Positions 16,209 to 25,234 of a stretch of 64,000 nt of DNA are shown piece after piece. The translations under genes were made by a program, and so were the position numbers. This stretch comes from Candidatus Borrarchaeum yapensis (lineage in GTDB: Archaea > Asgardarchaeota > Sifarchaeia > Borrarchaeales > Borrarchaeaceae), in NCBI GenBank assembly GCA_016840515.1, contig JAEOSF010000001.1:144232-208231 (forward strand). The letters run 5' to 3'. The first letter of the stretch is position 1. Each line of letters opens with the position of its first letter. The notes beneath the pieces were generated by a model. The model worked only from the letters and a program-made list of their open reading frames with translations. It was not told the origin of the DNA and did no database searches.

Positions 16209-16976
16209 TCACCAAAAGAGTGCATTTTCTCTAGGTCTAGCAAGCAATAATGCTGATTCGGACCCTTTCTGATACTTGTATCCACGAACCACTATTACTG
16301 GAAAACCCTCATTCGACTGACCACTTATTAATTCTGCTGCTGATGCGAGTTCATCTGCGATGCCAATTTGTGTACTTTTCAACACGTAGCCGAATAGATC
16401 TTTAGCTCCTCTTAGATCTAAGATTGGTTTAATCCCCGAGGTCCCGATGGCTATATTAACTGCCCCTGAACGAAGTGCTCTGCCAAAAGTATCAGTAATA
16501 ATCACTGCAACTTCTACACCAAATTCTTCATGGATTTTTTTTCTAATTCTTTCTGCAGAGCGATCTGAATTTTCTGGCAAAAGAAGAGCATAATTTTCTC
16601 CAAGAGAATTAGATTGATCCACTCCTGCATTTGCCATCACCCATCCTGCTGGTGTTTTTGATTCGATAATTAGTATTCCATCCTTCATCCGTACGATTGA
16701 CTTTGCTTGACTGAGAATCACTTCTACATGTCTTGGGTCTTTATCGCATTGATTTGCAATTGTTTGTGCAAACTCAGAAGGTATGACAGTCCGTAAATCA
16801 ACCAATCTTCCTTCCGCTCGTGAAACTATTGCATGAGCTATAACTATTATATCATCTTCTTGAATTACAATCCCCGCATTGTTTGTACATTTACATATTA
16901 TTTCTCCAAGATCATCCCCATCTCTTATGATAGGTATACTGGGGATTGGAAAGATTTCAATTTTCGGGAGTTTCAA
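16209..16976 (-). CDS. cofE: Coenzyme F420-0:L-glutamate ligase
   Basis: The 255-residue protein matches CofE, the GTP-dependent enzyme that adds gamma-linked glutamates to F420-0. Visible landmarks are the N-terminal IPIIRDGDDLGEII, VIAHAIVSRAEGRL (conserved S/K-x-E-G-R), ITDTFGRALRSGAVNIAIG and GIADELASAAELISGQ. The length is typical. The TTG start is preceded by AGGAGATAAG. The gene is 7 bases from a MobA-like gene and about 90 bases upstream of the MtrA-MtrH fusion in an apparent operon. It indicates that the organism makes F420. Confidence 0.93.
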   Translation of the reverse strand: MKLPKIEIFPIPSIPIIRDGDDLGEIICKCTNNAGIVIQEDDIIVIAHAIVSRAEGRLVDLRTVIPSEFAQTIANQCDKDPRHVEVILSQAKSIVRMKDGILIIESKTPAGWVMANAGVDQSNSLGENYALLLPENSDRSAERIRKKIHEEFGVEVAVIITDTFGRALRSGAVNIAIGTSGIKPILDLRGAKDLFGYVLKSTQIGIADELASAAELISGQSNEGFPVIVVRGYKYQKGSESALLLARPRENALFW

Positions 16977-16982
16977 TTTATC

Positions 16983-17636
16983 TTATCTCCTTTGAATCTT
17001 TTTAAGTAAACCTTTTAGTTTCTTCAGATCGCTTGGGGTGTTTACATTGAAAAACATATTGAGTTGAGGGTCGAATTGTTTGAAAATCTCAGCGTTGATA
17101 TACAAAACTTTTACCTTTTGTAGGAGGCCATCCAATTTATATTGATTTTTCTGTATCAGTTCCTTTGATCTTTTTCTTGCTATTTCTGTCCTGTAAATGG
17201 CATGCAAGGGCTCAATAAATCCGTTTGACCATCGAGGTAATACCACATCATAGTCTTCAGATAACTCAATTAAAAGGAGTAAGGCATCTTGATTTAACAA
17301 TGGTGTATCATTTGGTAACAATATGGTGTATTTGCCACTTGCGTGCATGAATGCTGCGTGTGCACCCAGTAAAGGACTCCTAATAGACTCTCTTTTGTCA
17401 ATCACTATTTCTGCACGATTTTCTACAACTTCAAGATATTTTTCTTTTTGACTTTCTGTACTTACGATGACTATAATGTTATTAGAGAGTTCTTGAATCG
17501 CATCTATCATCCATAAAATCATTGGTTTGTTGTTTAACAAGAGTAAGCCTTTGTCCGAGATAACTGACTTAAGTCTATGAGATTTTCCTCCAGACAAAAA
17601 TGCTATTGTAGTATTCATCAGAATTAGCCCTTCCAT
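16983..17636 (-). CDS. MobA-like nucleotidyltransferase
   Basis: The 217-residue protein has the NTP-transferase opening FLSGGKSHRLKS followed by a Lys (GLLLLNNKPM). It also has LLPNDTPLLNQDALLLL, where the metal-binding Asp of MobA proteins lies, and a closing FFNVNTPSDLKKL. MobA attaches GMP to molybdopterin, and relatives make other activated intermediates. Because it is packed between CofE and RimK-like genes, a role in F420 or pterin cofactor assembly (a CofC-like step) is possible, but the motifs are closer to MobA. The likely true start is the internal ATG at 17618, behind GGAAGG. Confidence 0.7.
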   Translation of the reverse strand: MEGLILMNTTIAFLSGGKSHRLKSVISDKGLLLLNNKPMILWMIDAIQELSNNIIVIVSTESQKEKYLEVVENRAEIVIDKRESIRSPLLGAHAAFMHASGKYTILLPNDTPLLNQDALLLLIELSEDYDVVLPRWSNGFIEPLHAIYRTEIARKRSKELIQKNQYKLDGLLQKVKVLYINAEIFKQFDPQLNMFFNVNTPSDLKKLKGLLKKIQRR

Positions 17637-17646
17637 TTGCTCTTAG

Positions 17647-18546
17647 TTATATTCTGGTTGCTAAATAGTCTACGATAGCTTCAGCTATGTTCAATGTTGT
17701 AGTTTTTTGCAGGCCTTCCCATGCAGGGCATGCATTTACTTCAAGTAGGTAGTAATCCACATCCTGTTCATTTTCTGGGATCATTATATCTATTCCTGCA
17801 ATTTCGCAACCAATTATTTGAGCCGCCCTAACGCAGATTTTCTTTAACTTATCATCCAGTTCACACAATTCTGGAGTAGCTCCTAAACTTACATTTGTCT
17901 TCCAACCATTATTTTCTGCAACTCGATACATAGCCGCAATAACTTGATCTCCTACAACCAAGGCTCTAATGTCTCGATTCCCATGTGGAATAAATTTCTG
18001 AAGATAAATTGTCAAATTAAATTGCTCTAAAGTTTCAAATATTAAATATGCTGTGACCTCATCTTTTATTCTAGTAATCCCCTTGCCTCTTGAACCAAAC
18101 AACGGTTTTATTACTATATCTTTATAGTTTCTAAAGAAATTCATTGCGTCATCGATTTTCTGTGCCACAATGGTTGGAGGCACTGAAATATTTATCCCAT
18201 CTAAAGCCATTGACGTAAATAACTTGTCACTTGCTCGTTCAATTGCTGTTGCTGAATTAACGACATAAATACCTGAGTGTTCAAATAGTCTTATCACATT
18301 CATTCGAAAATAGATTTGTTCCAAAACGCCGATTCCTGAGCCCCTAACTAGGACACCGCTTAGTTCATTAATTAAATTAGAGTTGTTATAATGAACACTC
18401 AAAGTAGATGCACTATAATTTGCTATTGTATCTTTTATTGGGAAGAAAATTGTAGAGATGTTTTTCTTATCCAATACACGTTTTAACTGCAATTCATGCC
18501 AGCGAAGTTTCTGTCCTATTGACGAAATCGCAACTCCTATCTTCAA
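17647..18546 (-). CDS. RimK-family ATP-grasp glutamate ligase (CofF/MptN-like), copy 2
   Basis: The 299-residue protein has the ATP-grasp layout of RimK: an N-terminal domain with GVLVRGSGIGVLEQI, IVIKPLFGSRGKGITRI (ATP lid), LQKFIPHGNRDIRALVVGD and the metal-binding LLEVNACPAWEGLQ. Family members CofF and MptN add alpha-glutamate to F420 and to tetrahydromethanopterin respectively. With a paralogue next door and CofE in the same operon, the two copies probably divide these two cofactor substrates; which is which cannot be read here. The TTG start overlaps no neighbour and lies 10 bases from the MobA-like gene. Confidence 0.8.
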   Translation of the reverse strand: MKIGVAISSIGQKLRWHELQLKRVLDKKNISTIFFPIKDTIANYSASTLSVHYNNSNLINELSGVLVRGSGIGVLEQIYFRMNVIRLFEHSGIYVVNSATAIERASDKLFTSMALDGINISVPPTIVAQKIDDAMNFFRNYKDIVIKPLFGSRGKGITRIKDEVTAYLIFETLEQFNLTIYLQKFIPHGNRDIRALVVGDQVIAAMYRVAENNGWKTNVSLGATPELCELDDKLKKICVRAAQIIGCEIAGIDIMIPENEQDVDYYLLEVNACPAWEGLQKTTTLNIAEAIVDYLATRI

Positions 18547-18692
18547 ATTTACACTCTCTAATCTGTTTTAATAAACCATTGGAAGATCCATATTATTTAA
18601 AGAGGAAAAAATCTCGACAAATCTAGCGATATCGAGAAATGATGACACATTTTCCTCCTTTGCTCCCAATTTATTTTAAGGATCGATTTAAA

Positions 18693-19571
18693 TCACGCTA
18701 TCTTTGTTAATATACTGCTAATGATCACATCAGCAATCGAATGTTCTGTAACGCTTTGTAATCCCTTCCAGCCAGGACTTGGATTTACCTCTATAACATA
18801 TCTTGTATCTTTTACTTCAACTAAATCGATTCCAGCCAGAACACATCCAACAGTTTTAGAAGCATCTACGCTAAGTTTTTCCAATGATTCATCAATTTTG
18901 CAAGGTTTTGGTATAGCACCTTCACTTATATTAGATTTCCAGTTATTAGAAATCCGATACATTGCAGAAATTACCCTATTACCAACTACAAGAGTTCTAA
19001 TATCTTGTAGTCCATGAGGAAGGTATTCTTGCATGAAAATGGCTTGATTAGAGCGAAGTAGCGTATCAAATATACGCCAAGCAATCTCACGATCTGTTAT
19101 TCTTACTAGTCCTTTCCCTCTACTTCCAATGATTGGTTTTACAATTACATCTTCCCCCAAGTTTGAGAAACCATCGAGTGCGGCATCTAGATTCTCAGTT
19201 ACTATACTTTTCGGTACTGGTAAACCAACTTCGGCGAGTCGAATTCCTGAAAGAAATTTATCCCCAGCAACTTCAATTGCTTTGGGGGAATTGATGATCA
19301 TTAGTCCTAGACCTTCTAATTTGTATAAAATGTCCAATTTAGTAGTTATTTGTTCTAATGTACCCATAGGAGGCCCTCTGACGATTAGCGCATCTAATTC
19401 ATCTAAGAGATTTATGTCCTTCAGTTTAATTGTGTCTTTCTCAAAGCCAATATTTGCAACAAGTTGATCAAACGAAAAGATCAAAGGTGTAATTTGTCTT
19501 TTATGCAATGAACTAACTAATTCTTGAACTTCAAAACTCTTCTCAAGGTTTGTTATAATACCTATACGCAT
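18693..19571 (-). CDS. RimK-family ATP-grasp glutamate ligase (CofF/MptN-like), copy 1
   Basis: A paralogue of the following gene with the same motifs: ALIVRGPPMGTLEQI, VIVKPIIGSRGKGLVRI, MQEYLPHGLQDIRTLVVGN and VIEVNPSPGWKGLQ. The start chosen is the ATG at 19571, behind GAGAGATG. An upstream in-frame start at 19610 would add 13 residues with no conserved pattern. It is probably the first gene of the six-gene minus-strand run down to 13284. Expected reaction: ATP-dependent addition of L-glutamate to F420 or tetrahydromethanopterin side chains. In Methanocaldococcus the two homologous enzymes are specific for different cofactors, which supports a similar division here. Confidence 0.8.
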   Translation of the reverse strand: MRIGIITNLEKSFEVQELVSSLHKRQITPLIFSFDQLVANIGFEKDTIKLKDINLLDELDALIVRGPPMGTLEQITTKLDILYKLEGLGLMIINSPKAIEVAGDKFLSGIRLAEVGLPVPKSIVTENLDAALDGFSNLGEDVIVKPIIGSRGKGLVRITDREIAWRIFDTLLRSNQAIFMQEYLPHGLQDIRTLVVGNRVISAMYRISNNWKSNISEGAIPKPCKIDESLEKLSVDASKTVGCVLAGIDLVEVKDTRYVIEVNPSPGWKGLQSVTEHSIADVIISSILTKIA

Positions 19572-19870
19572 TTGAGCATCTCTCACACAACGTGTGTAGT
19601 TATTATTCACGATAAATTATCATTATAGAATCTTTTAAATAATATCTTATCATTTAAAGGACTTTTTATACTTCAAGAATACGATTTTCTGATGTCGGAA
19701 AAGGATGTTACGAAAGCATTTCAAGTCTAATTAGCACATCTTTTTTTCAAGATGTCCTCAAAAATAAGATAGAGAAAAGACGCAACCTTTATGAATGTAC
19801 TGAGCACATTTTGAGTCAGATATGAATTCTTTTATTATGAAATAAGATAACTGGATGGGTTTTGATTATA

Positions 19871-21637
19871 ATGGATGATGATGAGCAAGAAATGTATTTT
19901 GAAGTGATCAAAACAACTCCAACACCTTTTGACCGTTATGTTTCCCGAGGAGACATAGAGGATGTAGTCGACATTCCAGGTCCTCGACTGGAAGTTGAAA
20001 GAGGCGCCATGCGAGCAATAAGATTTACGTTGTCAGATCAGTCAGCTCGCTTTGTTCCCATTATAGGGGACGCCGGATCGGGAAAAACACACTTTTACTG
20101 GGTTCTAAAATCAAAAGATTTCGCCCCTCAAGATATAAACTATATAACAGTCTATGTTCCTAGTCCTCCTTCTCCAACTCGAATTCTTCTACACGTTTAC
20201 ACAGCCCTAATGGATGAAGTGGGAATAGAGGTTTTGAATATAGTGTCTGAGAAGGTTCTTAGTGATTTTGGAGCCACAGAACGACTGAAACGTGGATTTT
20301 CTTATGTTTCTGCTGAGCAGGTTGCACGAACTGCTATGAGATTTTATCCTGGTCTAAATGTGGACGTTTTAAAAAGTATAATTTTGTATGGAATGGGGAC
20401 GAAAACGGGACAACAGCTAGAAGCCGAAATTGCAGAAGCATGGCTTCTTGGTGAGGCTATTTCAGAAGATGAAATGGAAAAAATTGGAGTAAAATCTCTA
20501 ATTGAAGATGATGATGTTTGTTTAGCTGCAGTAAAGCTTTTTGTGGAAAATATGGACAGACCGATTGTCCTTTATTTTGACGAGCTTGAAATTCCCTTCA
20601 GAATGTTTGGTGAAGACGCAGAAATTAGACTCTGGGAAACTATGAAACGTCTTTATAATGAGTTACAGAATGTTGTAATTGTTGCATCATGCCTTCTGGA
20701 AGTTTGGGATAAAATAGAGTCCTTGGCAGACTCTGCCATGCGTTCCAGAATGGAGACTACTTTGCGTCTTTATCCCTTTAAAGTTGAGGATATAAAGGAA
20801 TTCTACGTTAGAGCAATGTCCCACTTCTGGGACGTTAATAACTTACCAGATCCTGAAAACAAATTCTTCCCATTAGCGGAATTTGTCTTTGATAAGATTT
20901 ACCACAGATCTAAAGGAAATCCACGAGATTCGATTAAGCTTATCCGAAAGGCAATTGATGAGAAAATAGATTCTTACATACAACCTGATTTGACTCTGCC
21001 AGAGGCCGTAAGAGTTATTCCACCTGCGCAAGTAGAAGCAGCAGTTGCTGAACAAGTAAAAATTGAAACCGCCGAAGAAGCAACTCCAGCCGTTGAACTC
21101 GCAGAAATTCTTGCAATTGATGTCAATCCAGGGAGTATTGTAGGAGGTGCATTATGCTCAGTACAAGCAATAGCGCGGAATTTAGGGAAACTAAATGAGA
21201 TCTCTTTGGACCTAGATTTTGAATTTAGCACTGATCAAAAGAAGCAAAAATTAGGCGGCACTATTAAACGAGGACATTACATGCTCATAGGTGTAGAAGT
21301 ACCTTCTGTCAAATCGTTTGATAAACCAGGGGGTGTTGCTGCATATTATGCAATACGGCGGTTACATGACGCACTAAAAAACGGGATTATTTCTAAAGGT
21401 TGCCTTATAACCCCATCTGGGACTAAAGGCAATAAATATATGCAAGTACGTGAGTCTGCTGGTAATAATATCATGGTAATTGAACTTAATCAAGAAGAAG
21501 CAGAAGATTTAATACGAGAGTGCCAAGGGAAGCCTATAACTCAATTAACTCCGTTCATTAAACTATTATTCCCAGATTATGAGCCTGAATCTGAAGCTGA
21601 GCCTGAACCCGAAATTAGACCTTATTCTGAGTCTTAA
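19871..21637 (+). CDS. AAA+/STAND-like ATPase of unknown role
   Basis: The 588-residue protein has a Walker A motif PIIGDAGSGKTHF and a Walker B motif PIVLYFDELEIP, with an ORC/Cdc6- or STAND-like arrangement and a later GNPRDSIKLIRKAI helix typical of the AAA+ lid. The region of about residues 410-560 is a separate alpha/beta domain (IVGGALCSVQAIARNLG... MLIGVEVPSVKSFDKPGG... KGCLITPSGTKGNKY) that I do not recognise. The final 20 residues are a Pro/Glu repeat. The start is either the ATG at 19871 or the TTG at 19862. It stands alone between the F420 operon and the DUF131/S8e pair. The ATPase call is firm, the biological role unknown. Confidence 0.7.
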   Translation: MDDDEQEMYFEVIKTTPTPFDRYVSRGDIEDVVDIPGPRLEVERGAMRAIRFTLSDQSARFVPIIGDAGSGKTHFYWVLKSKDFAPQDINYITVYVPSPPSPTRILLHVYTALMDEVGIEVLNIVSEKVLSDFGATERLKRGFSYVSAEQVARTAMRFYPGLNVDVLKSIILYGMGTKTGQQLEAEIAEAWLLGEAISEDEMEKIGVKSLIEDDDVCLAAVKLFVENMDRPIVLYFDELEIPFRMFGEDAEIRLWETMKRLYNELQNVVIVASCLLEVWDKIESLADSAMRSRMETTLRLYPFKVEDIKEFYVRAMSHFWDVNNLPDPENKFFPLAEFVFDKIYHRSKGNPRDSIKLIRKAIDEKIDSYIQPDLTLPEAVRVIPPAQVEAAVAEQVKIETAEEATPAVELAEILAIDVNPGSIVGGALCSVQAIARNLGKLNEISLDLDFEFSTDQKKQKLGGTIKRGHYMLIGVEVPSVKSFDKPGGVAAYYAIRRLHDALKNGIISKGCLITPSGTKGNKYMQVRESAGNNIMVIELNQEEAEDLIRECQGKPITQLTPFIKLLFPDYEPESEAEPEPEIRPYSES

Positions 21638-21705
21638 TTTATGGCCTCAGGATGATATGCTGTGCCGCTACACGTTTTTTCGCATTCGTTACACATTGTT
21701 CGCTC

Positions 21706-22080
21706 TTAGTCTGTAATGTCATTACCACACTGATGACAGTATCGGGCATTTTTGGGGATGATTTGTCCACAAACAGGACAGGCTTTATATAGATCTTCAG
21801 GTAATTCCGGAATCCACATTTTTCGAAAAACAAACGGAATTACGAACATAAGGATCATAAAAAATATCGCTATGATAATTAACGGCAGAAGCATTTCCGT
21901 GCTGGTTCCAAAAATTATAGGAACTGGGCCGATCAATATAATTCCTCCGCCCTGTATCTGACCTGATTGGCCTGTTCCAGAACTAGAAAGTATCATTCCG
22001 AGGATAATGAGACCTATACCTAATAATATGAAACCAAAACCAACACTTGAAAGGCCTAAGAGGCTCCTTCTCGGTATCAT
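21706..22080 (-). CDS. DUF131 membrane protein fused to a zinc ribbon
   Basis: Two transmembrane helices enclose the DUF131 signature IQGGGIILIGPVPIIFGTS, as in the 2322-2612 protein. After the second helix a cytosolic tail carries CPVCGQIIPKNARYCHQCGN, a four-cysteine zinc ribbon. The ribbon probably recruits a partner or nucleic acid to the membrane. The ATG at 22080 is preceded by GGGAAAG, and an in-frame TTG at 22092 is an alternative. It is oriented with S8e but separated from it by about 110 bases. Function of the family is unknown. Confidence 0.82.
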   Translation of the reverse strand: MIPRRSLLGLSSVGFGFILLGIGLIILGMILSSSGTGQSGQIQGGGIILIGPVPIIFGTSTEMLLPLIIIAIFFMILMFVIPFVFRKMWIPELPEDLYKACPVCGQIIPKNARYCHQCGNDITD

Positions 22081-22193
22081 AATCTTTCCCAATGTACTGA
22101 TAATTTTTGAAATTTATTGAAAAAGAAGAAATCAAAATAATTCCAAACAGGACGATAATGTTCTAAGAATTGAATAATAGCGATTTTCACTAC

Positions 22194-22577
22194 TTAATCT
22201 ACAACTTCAACCGTGACAGCATTAATTATTCCGTCTTGACCAGGTCTACTTGTTACTTTTGCTAACCCAATATCTGTCTGTATTATGGTCCCTTTTGTTA
22301 TAATCTGCCTGCGTGTGAAATCTAAATTGGCAGGGTTTTCTTCAACACCTAGTACACGAACTTTCTTTGTCACTCCTCTATCGGTTACGTTAACATAACG
22401 TACAGCTTGAAGTTTAATTTTGAAGTTTCCACCACGGACTCGTACTTTCTTTTTCTTTTCCTCGCCCACTTTTGTTTCCACAGGTTCCCTTCCAATTTCA
22501 TACTTTTTCTTTTTCCTAAATGATCGTAACTTTGCGCCAGTTGCTTTACGTTTTGAACGTCCTTGATGAATCGGCAT
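22194..22577 (-). CDS. rps8e: Ribosomal protein S8e
   Basis: The 127-residue basic protein matches archaeal S8e: start MPIHQGRSKRKATGAKLR, central VRVRGGNFKIKL, then NVTDRGVTKKVRVLGVEENPAN and QIITKGTIIQTDIGLAKVTSRPGQDG. It is a component of the small ribosomal subunit in archaea and eukaryotes and absent from bacteria. The ATG is preceded by AGGTGTAATT. It appears to be transcribed alone. Confidence 0.97.
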   Translation of the reverse strand: MPIHQGRSKRKATGAKLRSFRKKKKYEIGREPVETKVGEEKKKKVRVRGGNFKIKLQAVRYVNVTDRGVTKKVRVLGVEENPANLDFTRRQIITKGTIIQTDIGLAKVTSRPGQDGIINAVTVEVVD

Positions 22578-22842
22578 AATTACACCTAATGTTTCTTTTA
22601 GTTGCAGTTTTCAGGAGTCTTATTACTTTTTAAATTTTTTCTTAATGTCTTTAAACGAACTATTTTACACATAAAACAGTTTTTAGAAAAAAGAGAAATG
22701 GCTTTTGAATTTAGTTTGTCTCTTGGATAAACCCATGCTGACAGGAAAATAATTTAGAATCTACTTTAAGATCACCAATGTCCAAACAAATGAATTTAAA
22801 AATCATTAAAATTTAGATTGAAATTTGTATATAGAGGTTGAG

Positions 22843-23880
22843 ATGGAAATGACAAATGTAATAAAATTAGCTCATGGTGCAGGTGGTAGCATTATGGATG
22901 AGCTATTATCCGATCTCGTGTTAAAATCATTTTCTAAACGCACCGTTTCAGACGATAGCATCGGATTAGATTCTTTGGACGATGGAGCTACGATTTCTTT
23001 GACGGATTGTGATATTGAAATTGTTATTAGCACAGACGGACATACCGTAGACCCAATATTTTTTCCAGGTGGAGATATTGGAAGATTAGCAACATCTGGG
23101 ACAATCAATGATGTTGCTGTAATGGGAGCCAGACCTATCGCAATTGCTAGTGCTTTAATCATTGAAGAAGGATTTCCAATTTCTGATTTAAAAAAAATAC
23201 TGCAATCTATGGATGAAACAGCGAGAGAAGTCGACGTAGCGATAATCACAGGGGACACCAAAGTCATGCCAAAAGGATCTATTGACAAAATTACTGTTAC
23301 TACAACAGGGATTGGCATTGCGCCTAAAGGAAGTGTAATAACGGATTCAAATTTAAAACCTGGCGATAAGATAATAGCTACTGGAACAATCGGTGATCAT
23401 GGTATTGCATTACTGTCATTTCGAGAAGGTATTGAGTTTGAAACAGAATTAAAATCAGATTGTGCACCTATCTATAAAGTTATTCAGAGTGCACTTGCGG
23501 TTGGGGGAGTTACATGCATGAAGGATCCAACAAGAGGAGGAATCGCTTCTGCTTTAAATGAATTTGCGCATAAATCGCACGTTAGTATCTGGATCGACGA
23601 GGAAAAGATCCCTAGACGACCGGAAGTCTTAGCGGCGTCAGATATGTTAGGATTAGATCCATTAGACGTAGCTTGTGAAGGTATTGCCCTTATTGGCGTA
23701 ACTTCTGAAAAAGCAGAACAAACTCTTGAACACATACAAAAAACTCGCTATGGAGAAGATGCAGCAATCATTGGAGAGGCTAAAGTCGAAAATCCAGGGT
23801 ATGTGATTTTGGAAACCTACGTAGGTGGGCAAAGAATTATAGAAAAGCCAGTAGGTGAATTAATTCCAAGAGTGTGTTAA
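22843..23880 (+). CDS. hypE: Hydrogenase maturation protein HypE
   Basis: HypE dehydrates the thiocarboxamide made by HypF on its own C-terminal cysteine to give the cyanide ligands of [NiFe]-hydrogenase. The sequence has the family opening LAHGAGGSIMDELL, the PurM-like ATP site (VISTDGHTVDPIFFPGGDIG), MKDPTRGGIASALNE and the essential C-terminal PRVC-stop. An intact terminal Cys means it should be functional. The start is the ATG at 22843 or 22849, both behind GAGG; an upstream in-frame start at 22825 is less likely. No other hyp gene or hydrogenase is in the window, but its presence implies a [NiFe]-hydrogenase elsewhere. The TnpB element lies 19 bases past the stop and leaves the gene intact. 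Confidence 0.95.
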   Translation: MEMTNVIKLAHGAGGSIMDELLSDLVLKSFSKRTVSDDSIGLDSLDDGATISLTDCDIEIVISTDGHTVDPIFFPGGDIGRLATSGTINDVAVMGARPIAIASALIIEEGFPISDLKKILQSMDETAREVDVAIITGDTKVMPKGSIDKITVTTTGIGIAPKGSVITDSNLKPGDKIIATGTIGDHGIALLSFREGIEFETELKSDCAPIYKVIQSALAVGGVTCMKDPTRGGIASALNEFAHKSHVSIWIDEEKIPRRPEVLAASDMLGLDPLDVACEGIALIGVTSEKAEQTLEHIQKTRYGEDAAIIGEAKVENPGYVILETYVGGQRIIEKPVGELIPRVC

Positions 23881-23894
23881 AGGGGGATTTTAAC

Positions 23895-23899
23895 TTAAT
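23895..23899 (+). promoter_or_regulatory. Insertion-site motif (TTAAT) next to the TnpB element, likely TAM
   Basis: TTAAT directly precedes the left end of the TnpB element. In this group of elements the pentamer left of the element is both the transposition target and the target-adjacent motif read by TnpB. The complementary ATTAA is found right of the IscB element at 10431-10435, which supports the assignment. Confidence 0.55.
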
Positions 23900-23998
23900 A
23901 GGCGGGAAGTCCCCTTCCGACAGGTGGAGGATGAACGCCGCTGGCCTTATATAGACTTTGTTGTTATACATAGTAATAACAGAGTATATGTGAAGTCT

Positions 23999-25234
23999 AT
24001 GAAACTCACACAGAAAATCAGGATCTTTCCGACACCAGAACAGGAAACAGTGCTCTGGACACTCTCAGAGAAGTGCAGGCTCATCTATAACTTTGCTCTT
24101 GCCGAAAGAAGGGAGGCTTATAGACACGGGATAATGGGTGTAAACTATCGTAAACAGCAAAACGACCTGCCACTCATCAAAGAGCAATTCCCAGAGTATA
24201 AGTGGGTGTATTCCAAAGTTTTACAGTTTGCTCTCAGGTCGTTAGCCGCTGATTACGAGTCATTCTTTGCCCTTCGAAAAAATGGGTACACTGATGCCTG
24301 TCCCCCGCGATTCAAAGGAAAACATTACTTCACCACCATGGTGTATAACCAGTCGGGGTTCAGGATCGAACCCGGAATGATTACCTTTTCCCATAACTAC
24401 AATGATATACCTTTGGAGTTTGCCATCCCTGACAAATTCTCTTTTGAGGACAAACAGGTAAAACAAGTCGCTATCTCTTCATACCGAAGCCAATATTTTG
24501 TGAGCATCACCTATGAGTTGGAAGACCCTCCCTTTGTAGATAACGGACAATACCAAGCTATTGACCTAGGCATTACCCACATCGTTACGGCAGTAAATTC
24601 CCAGGGCAAGTTCGTGGTGGTGAAAAATCAGCGCCCGGACAAATATTGGAATCCAAAAATCGCCGAAGTACAATCGCGAAAGGATAAATGTAAGAAGTTC
24701 AGCAACAGGTGGAAACTGCTCAACAAGATCAAGCACAAATACGAGCGGAAGCGGGATGATCAGACGCGGGATTTTCAGCATAAACTCAGTAAGAAACTGG
24801 TGGAAAACACCAAAGCTTACACTCTGATCGTAGGCGAACTAGATGTCAGACACATGGCACAGTCAAAAAAAGTGCCGCCATACATGAGAGCGGGATTGAA
24901 CCGCGCCATACATAACAGTGGGGCGTTGGGACGGTTCGTGCATTTTCTAACCTACAAGTCTAGACGAGTAGGTAAAAGGACAATAGAAATTGACGAACGA
25001 AACTCGACTAAAGAATGCTGGGTGTGTGGTAAACTGCACTTTATGCCAATTTGGAAGCGAGTTATGAATTGTGATTGTGGTAACGTGATACAGAGGGACA
25101 AAAATAGTGCGATCATCCTCATGAAACGTTACCTATCACAGAATGCCAAGTGGACGGGCTATCGGGTATTTCTCGATAATCTGCGACACACAGCCAAATG
25201 TAAAACGACAGTTTCTCCCCCAGTGGGGAGTTAG
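23999..25234 (+). CDS. tnpB: TnpB RNA-guided nuclease
   Basis: The protein (411 residues from the ATG at 23999; a GTG at 23990 is possible) starts with the family's KLTQKIRIFPTPEQE. It has the RuvC-I Asp in YQAIDLGITHIV, the RuvC-II Glu in LIVGELDVRHMA, a zinc finger Cys-x2-Cys ... Cys-x-Cys (CWVCGK ... NCDCG) and the RuvC-III Asp in IQRDKNSAIIL, so the nuclease centre looks intact. TnpB cleaves DNA guided by RNA made from the element's right end, keeping the element at its site after transposase-driven excision. It is the ancestor group of Cas12. Frame 23924-23998 ahead of the start lies in the element's left end and is not conserved-looking. Confidence 0.93.
   Translation: MKLTQKIRIFPTPEQETVLWTLSEKCRLIYNFALAERREAYRHGIMGVNYRKQQNDLPLIKEQFPEYKWVYSKVLQFALRSLAADYESFFALRKNGYTDACPPRFKGKHYFTTMVYNQSGFRIEPGMITFSHNYNDIPLEFAIPDKFSFEDKQVKQVAISSYRSQYFVSITYELEDPPFVDNGQYQAIDLGITHIVTAVNSQGKFVVVKNQRPDKYWNPKIAEVQSRKDKCKKFSNRWKLLNKIKHKYERKRDDQTRDFQHKLSKKLVENTKAYTLIVGELDVRHMAQSKKVPPYMRAGLNRAIHNSGALGRFVHFLTYKSRRVGKRTIEIDERNSTKECWVCGKLHFMPIWKRVMNCDCGNVIQRDKNSAIILMKRYLSQNAKWTGYRVFLDNLRHTAKCKTTVSPPVGS

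Noticed and set aside
16983..17636. Calling the MobA-like gene CofC
   Set aside because: Position next to cofE is suggestive, but the GGKS and LLPNDTPLL motifs are closer to MobA; recorded as an alternative only.
22872..23318. 148-codon minus-strand frame inside hypE
   Set aside because: Antisense shadow of a well-recognised gene; Ser/Ile-rich translation without motifs.
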